From: Pedosphaera sp.
GTDB taxonomy: Bacteria; Verrucomicrobiota; Verrucomicrobiia; Limisphaerales; DSYF01
NCBI GenBank assembly: GCA_017853715.1
Contig: JAFMIZ010000006.1
Coordinates: 1 to 57,570, forward strand
Direction of reading: 5' to 3'
Length of the DNA stretch: 57,570 nt
The position numbers and the translations under genes were made by a program. This document shows, in pieces, positions 54,095-57,570 of the stretch. The stretch's first letter is position 1. The number at the start of each line of letters is the position of its first letter. The notes below the pieces were generated by a model, which did no database searches, was not told the DNA's origin, and worked only from the letters and a program-made list of their open reading frames with translations.

Positions 54095-54505
54095 ATGAGC
54101 GATGCACGAAAGGGACGTTTGAATGAAATTCGCGCAGCGCTGCTCGATTTGCACAAGGCGCTCGTGGTTTCCGAACGCGCCAGCTACGAAAAAACCGTCG
54201 GTCCCATCCAGTCCTCCACCCACTTTCTCAACCTGCTCACGAGCGACCCGTGGTTCGCTTGGCTGCAGCCCGTGTCGCATCTGATTGTCACCATCGACGA
54301 ACGCATGGAATCCGACGAGCCACTGACGGATGCGATGGTGGAAAGCACAATTCAAGAGACTCGCACGCTACTGGCCCCATCGGAGGACGGCCAGGGATTC
54401 GCCCGACATTACTTTGAAGCCCTGCAAGCCGACGCCGACGTAGTGATCACCCATTCCGACCTGATGCAGGTGCTGGGCAAGCTCAAGCCTAACGGCCAGA
54501 TATAG
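54095..54505 (+). CDS. Conserved helical protein of unknown function
   Basis: 136 residues from ATG 54095 (MSDARKGRLNEIRAALLDLHKALV). The track start at 54014 overlaps the GmhB-like gene. Predicted all-helical and cytoplasmic, with two Trp-containing segments (SDPWFAWLQPVSHLIVTIDE). The family was not recognised. It lies between the phosphatase and the VTT protein on the same strand. Confidence 0.65.
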   Translation: MSDARKGRLNEIRAALLDLHKALVVSERASYEKTVGPIQSSTHFLNLLTSDPWFAWLQPVSHLIVTIDERMESDEPLTDAMVESTIQETRTLLAPSEDGQGFARHYFEALQADADVVITHSDLMQVLGKLKPNGQI

Positions 54506-54539
54506 CGGTGCTTACCAGCATTCGCAGGCACAGCTCCCG

Positions 54540-55181
54540 ATGAATTCGAAACCCAAAGCTGCCGTTGCAAAGCTGGTGGGGTTGTTCGTAATGGTGGGCG
54601 CTTGGGTATGCCTGCCGTTGTTGGTTTTCGGACAGGGCTTCGCGCTTCCTTGGTTGGAGTCGCATCAGGAGAAAGCCGCCGTATTGATGCTCCTAGCCAT
54701 CGGTCTGCTCGCAGTGGATTCCGTCGCACCGATTCCCTCCACGCTGGTGATCATGTTTCTGGCTGCCAAAGCGGGTGTGCTGGCCAGCGTTGTGGGCAGC
54801 ACGATTGGACTTACGCTCGGCGTGTTGACTTCGGTTTGGTTCGGTCGTGCGGCGGTGGGGCGCGTCGCGCCAAAGTTCATTTCAGACGACGAGCTAAAAC
54901 GACTGGGTGTTGGCGTGCAAAACCGCCTGAGCCTGACGCTGGCTTGCTGGCGCGCTGTGCCGGTGATGGCGGAGGCCAGTGTCATCACTGCGGCGGCGGC
55001 GGGAGTACCGACCCGAAAAATCTTCACCGCCACCCTGCTGCCAAACGTCATCGTAGCCATAATCTACTCGGTAGCAGCCAAAGACTCCGTGCACATCGCC
55101 TGTGCCGCCTTCTCCGCCACACTGGCCGCGTCCGCCTTGCTCTGGTGGCTGTTGGCGAAGCGCAATCCCGCCGAGGCATAG
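54540..55181 (+). CDS. VTT (DedA-like) membrane protein
   Basis: 213 residues with about five hydrophobic segments. The central region, DSVAPIPSTLVIMFLAAKAGVLASVVGSTIGLTLG, resembles the DedA/VTT entry motif, and CWRAVPVMAEASVITAAAAGVPTRKIF resembles its second conserved loop (Arg then Gly-rich). DedA family proteins move lipids across the inner membrane. The match is moderate, and the family's first acidic residue is Asp here. Confidence 0.72.
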   Translation: MNSKPKAAVAKLVGLFVMVGAWVCLPLLVFGQGFALPWLESHQEKAAVLMLLAIGLLAVDSVAPIPSTLVIMFLAAKAGVLASVVGSTIGLTLGVLTSVWFGRAAVGRVAPKFISDDELKRLGVGVQNRLSLTLACWRAVPVMAEASVITAAAAGVPTRKIFTATLLPNVIVAIIYSVAAKDSVHIACAAFSATLAASALLWWLLAKRNPAEA

Positions 55182-55245
55182 AATGACTGCTTCGCTTACG
55201 CCCTGCCTGGTTGAGGTGTTGAACTTAGAAGTAGGTGGAGAAAAT

Positions 55246-55322
55246 TGGAGCGAGCGAAGGGATTCGAACCCTCGACAATCACGTTGGCAACGTGATGCTC
55301 TACCAGGCTGAGCTACGCTCGC
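55246..55322 (-). tRNA. tRNA-Gly (GCC)
   Basis: On the minus strand, acceptor GCGAGCG/CGCTCGC, D arm GCTC...GAGC, anticodon stem TCACG/CGTGA around TTGCCAA (anticodon GCC), variable loop TTGTC, T arm GAGGG-TTCGAAT-CCCTT, discriminator T and a genome-encoded CCA. It reads GGC codons, which suits a GC-rich genome. 77 bases. Confidence 0.97.
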
Positions 55323-55419
55323 TTCCAAAAGCGTGCGCAAGAATACGGATGCCGCCCCTGATTGCAAGTCTGGATTTGGGCCATTTTCAGCCTGCCTCCC
55401 CCCCGCAACGGCAGCAAAG

Positions 55420-55445
55420 AGGCGGGCATCTGACGACGCCCGCCT
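55420..55445 (-). terminator. Hairpin after mdh
   Basis: On the minus strand AGGCGGGC pairs perfectly with GCCCGCCT around a 10-base loop, followed by CTTTGC, about 30 bases past the mdh stop. The T run is short, so it is a moderate terminator. Confidence 0.55.
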
Positions 55446-55475
55446 GCCTGCCTGACAAACATTTTGAAATCCGAA

Positions 55476-56465
55476 TCAACCCAGCAGTTCGGCCACCAGC
55501 CCTTTTTCTTCCTTAAGCTCGTTCTCCGTGGCGGCGATCTTGGCGCGGCTGAATTCGTTCAACGGCACGTCCTGCACGATGCTCCAGTTCTTGCCGTCAC
55601 TGCGGATCGGGTAGCTGAACATGATGCCCTTCTCGATGCCGTAGTCGCCGGGCGAAGCAACTGCCACGCTGAACCAGTCGCCGGGTCTGGTGGGCGTGGT
55701 GAGATTGCGCACGGTGTCCACCACGGCGTTCGCGGCACTCGCTGCGCTGCTCAAGCCGCGAGCCTTGATGATTGCCGCGCCGCGCTGTTGCACAGTGGTG
55801 ATAAAATCACCCTTGAGCCACGCTTCGTCCTGGATAACCGAGGGAACCGGCTGTCCGTTGATCTTCGCGTTGGGAAAATCGGGATACATGGTGGCGCTGT
55901 GGTTGCCCCAGATCGCGAGGTTGGTGATGGCCGTGACGTCCACGGCCGCCTTCTTCGCCAGCTGCGTCTTCGCGCGATTCTCGTCGAGCATGGTCATGGC
56001 GAAGAATTGATTCTCCGGCACACCCTTCGCGTTGGCCTTGGCGATGAGCGCGTTGGTGTTGCAGGGGTTGCCCACCACGAGGGTGCGCACATCGCTGGCA
56101 GCATTCTTCGCGATGGCCTGACCCTGACTGGTGAAAATCTTGCCGTTGATGCCAAGCAGGTCCTTGCGTTCCATGCCTTGCTTGCGCGGCACGGCGCCAA
56201 CGAGCAACGCCCAGTTCACGCTTTTGAAGCCCTCATCCAAGCTGGAGGTTGGGACGATGCCTCTGAGCAGGGGAAACGCGCAGTCATCGAGCTCCATGCA
56301 AACCCCCTGCAACGCATTCATGGCTTTTTCATCGGGGATTTCGATGAGGTGGAGGATGACGGGCTGGTTGGGCCCGAACATCGCGCCGGAGGCGATGCGG
56401 AACAGGAGTGAGTAACCGATTTGACCGGCAGCACCGGTGACGGCGACGCGAATGGGATTGCTCAT
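55476..56465 (-). CDS. mdh: Malate dehydrogenase
   Basis: 329-residue NAD-dependent enzyme of the TCA cycle. It has [19 protein letters not shown] (cofactor site), [17 protein letters not shown] (substrate-binding Arg loop), [19 protein letters not shown] and the active His in [12 protein letters not shown]. It is the cytosolic-type MDH of about 328 residues. Start ATG 56465. Confidence 0.97.
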   Translation of the reverse strand: MSNPIRVAVTGAAGQIGYSLLFRIASGAMFGPNQPVILHLIEIPDEKAMNALQGVCMELDDCAFPLLRGIVPTSSLDEGFKSVNWALLVGAVPRKQGMERKDLLGINGKIFTSQGQAIAKNAASDVRTLVVGNPCNTNALIAKANAKGVPENQFFAMTMLDENRAKTQLAKKAAVDVTAITNLAIWGNHSATMYPDFPNAKINGQPVPSVIQDEAWLKGDFITTVQQRGAAIIKARGLSSAASAANAVVDTVRNLTTPTRPGDWFSVAVASPGDYGIEKGIMFSYPIRSDGKNWSIVQDVPLNEFSRAKIAATENELKEEKGLVAELLG

Positions 56466-56588
56466 GATGATTTAGATTTTGATATCGTAACTGGGCACGC
56501 AGTATGAAAGGCGTGGCGACGACTCGCAAGCCCATGTCCTGATTGGTTGGAGGGTTTAGGTCGGCTGCTCCACACCGGAATAGAAGGG

Positions 56589-57570
56589 TTAATTGACCGA
56601 GCGTTTGCCGCGCATGGCGAGCAACCACACCATCAGCAATCCCCCAAACGCCACCCCGGCGGCCACGGGCATCAGCCGGAGCAGCGCGGGCAGTGACGTG
56701 CCGAACGTCAGGAGAATGAGCCAATAGGCCAGGCCCAGCACTCCGTAGAGCAGCGCCAGGCGCGACCATCGGCTGGCTAGCGACCAGAATGCCAGCGATT
56801 GAAGCAACCCCACGAACACCATGGTGACGGACAGCGGCACCAACATCGCGTGAACCTCCGGCGAGTAGCGGTTGAGAATCTTCAGGCAGAGGCCACCCAG
56901 GGCAATTAAACCTGCCGCGCCGCACGCCAGCCCGCCCGCATAAAGGGCGAGCAGTTTTAATTGCTCGCGCAAGTCATCCGCCTGTTGCCGCCCCGAGCGA
57001 TAGGTAAACAGCACGGTGAGCAGCGGTGCCACCGTCAATGGCAGCGCCCTCGCCAGCAGCCCGGCGGCGGTGTAGGCGTCCAGGTCTTCCTTGCCGAGAT
57101 AGCGTTTGGCCACCAGCTGGTCGCCTTGCATGAAACAGTAGCCTCCACCCACGCACGCGAGTGAGATGAAAATGAAGCTGATGAACTCGGGGGTCCAGGG
57201 CGATTCCGGGTGGTCACTGGGAAGAGCGAGTTGCTTGCGCCACCTGAGCAGGATGAGGTTGGCGAGCAATCCGGCGGCGGAGATGAGCACCACGACCTCC
57301 GCCATCATGTGCCAGTGCGAGGCCCCGAAGCCGAGCACCACGCGCACTGTCACCATACCCAGCCCAATGGCTGCCAGCCGCTTGAACCAGCCCAACCCCT
57401 GACATAACGCCGTGGCAAAAGCCCCCCACCACAAGGCGAGAACGTAAAAGACGATGGTGAGCACCAAACTGGAACGCGGGAAACCGAAGAACGCGCTGAT
57501 GGGTTTCACCAGCAACAGAGCGAGCAACGAACCGGTCCAGGTCAGATGGAACAGAAATTTGCGGCAGCCG
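56589..57570 (-). CDS. MurJ/Wzx-like polysaccharide flippase, 5' end outside window
   Basis: The frame is open past the track start (a TTG at 57527) to the window edge, so the N-terminus is missing. About 327 residues with nine or more hydrophobic helices are visible, e.g. VLTIVFYVLALWWGAFATALCQGL and FISFIFISLACVGGGYCFMQGDQLVAKRYLG. The latter resembles the lipid-flippase signature of oligosaccharide and MurJ-type flippases. It probably moves a lipid-linked sugar precursor across the inner membrane. The substrate cannot be told from this half. Confidence 0.72.
   Translation of the reverse strand, partial: GCRKFLFHLTWTGSLLALLLVKPISAFFGFPRSSLVLTIVFYVLALWWGAFATALCQGLGWFKRLAAIGLGMVTVRVVLGFGASHWHMMAEVVVLISAAGLLANLILLRWRKQLALPSDHPESPWTPEFISFIFISLACVGGGYCFMQGDQLVAKRYLGKEDLDAYTAAGLLARALPLTVAPLLTVLFTYRSGRQQADDLREQLKLLALYAGGLACGAAGLIALGGLCLKILNRYSPEVHAMLVPLSVTMVFVGLLQSLAFWSLASRWSRLALLYGVLGLAYWLILLTFGTSLPALLRLMPVAAGVAFGGLLMVWLLAMRGKRSVN

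Noticed and set aside
55464-56411. 315 aa plus-strand ORF
   Set aside because: Antisense of mdh.

Overview
The window is a GC-rich, tightly packed bacterial chromosome segment holding about 46 protein genes on both strands, one tRNA and no phage or transposon. The gene mix points to Verrucomicrobiota, probably a Pedosphaera/Limisphaerales-like lineage. It includes a Bacteroidetes/Chlamydiae-style ParE, a GldA/F/G-DUF4340 transporter module, DUF1080, DUF2851, a DPE2-like MalQ with tandem CBM20, HpnD, a long U32 protein, and many GC-rich palindromic repeats between and inside genes. The taxonomic call is an inference from gene content; there is no rRNA or ribosomal marker to confirm it.

Layout. 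1-4.5 kb: parE (C-terminus cut by the window edge), a membrane rhodanese, an M32 carboxypeptidase and a YkvA-like protein. 4.5-14.1 kb (minus): an envelope module of AsmA-like protein, DUF4340, GldG-like, ABC permease and ABC ATPase, with an HtrA protease upstream. 14.2-20.9 kb: DUF2851, an orphan RelE-like toxin, an HNH nuclease, malQ and DUF1080. 21-26 kb: yicC-gmk-coaC, then an NtrB/NtrC-like pair. 26-28.7 kb: a small membrane protein, hpnD, an HpnG-like nucleosidase and a DEDD exonuclease. 28.7-33.5 kb: a 20-residue Lys/Ala peptide gene, a phosphodiesterase, ruvC-ruvA, a DUF374 acyltransferase and an SDR. 33.5-38.3 kb: a U32 protein carrying two in-frame palindromic insertions, pdxA and a SurA-like isomerase. 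38.4-39.6 kb: DAHP synthase with an attenuator leader. 39.6-45 kb: a CHASE hybrid kinase, DUF481 and a lipoprotein. 45.2-50.1 kb: a SUF cluster (sufD-sufU-sufT-sufS-rhodanese-NifU-like) without sufB or sufC. 50.2-57.6 kb: quinone reductase, acs, GmhB-like, VTT protein, tRNA-Gly, mdh and a polysaccharide flippase cut by the window edge.

The most striking signal is just upstream of the DAHP synthase gene. A 26-codon ORF contains FSFVFGFRYFW, a run dense in Phe, Tyr and Trp codons. It is followed by a GC hairpin with six T residues, and a segment at the end of the short ORF can pair with the 5' arm of that hairpin. This is the full logic of a ribosome-mediated attenuator sensing all three aromatic end products. 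The DAHP synthase it controls has the usual N-terminal regulatory domain, but Gln replaces the expected metal-ligand His. Other points worth following are the Lys/Ala micro-peptide with an excellent ribosome binding site and its own terminator, the in-frame palindromes in the U32 gene, and the unusual SUF gene set.
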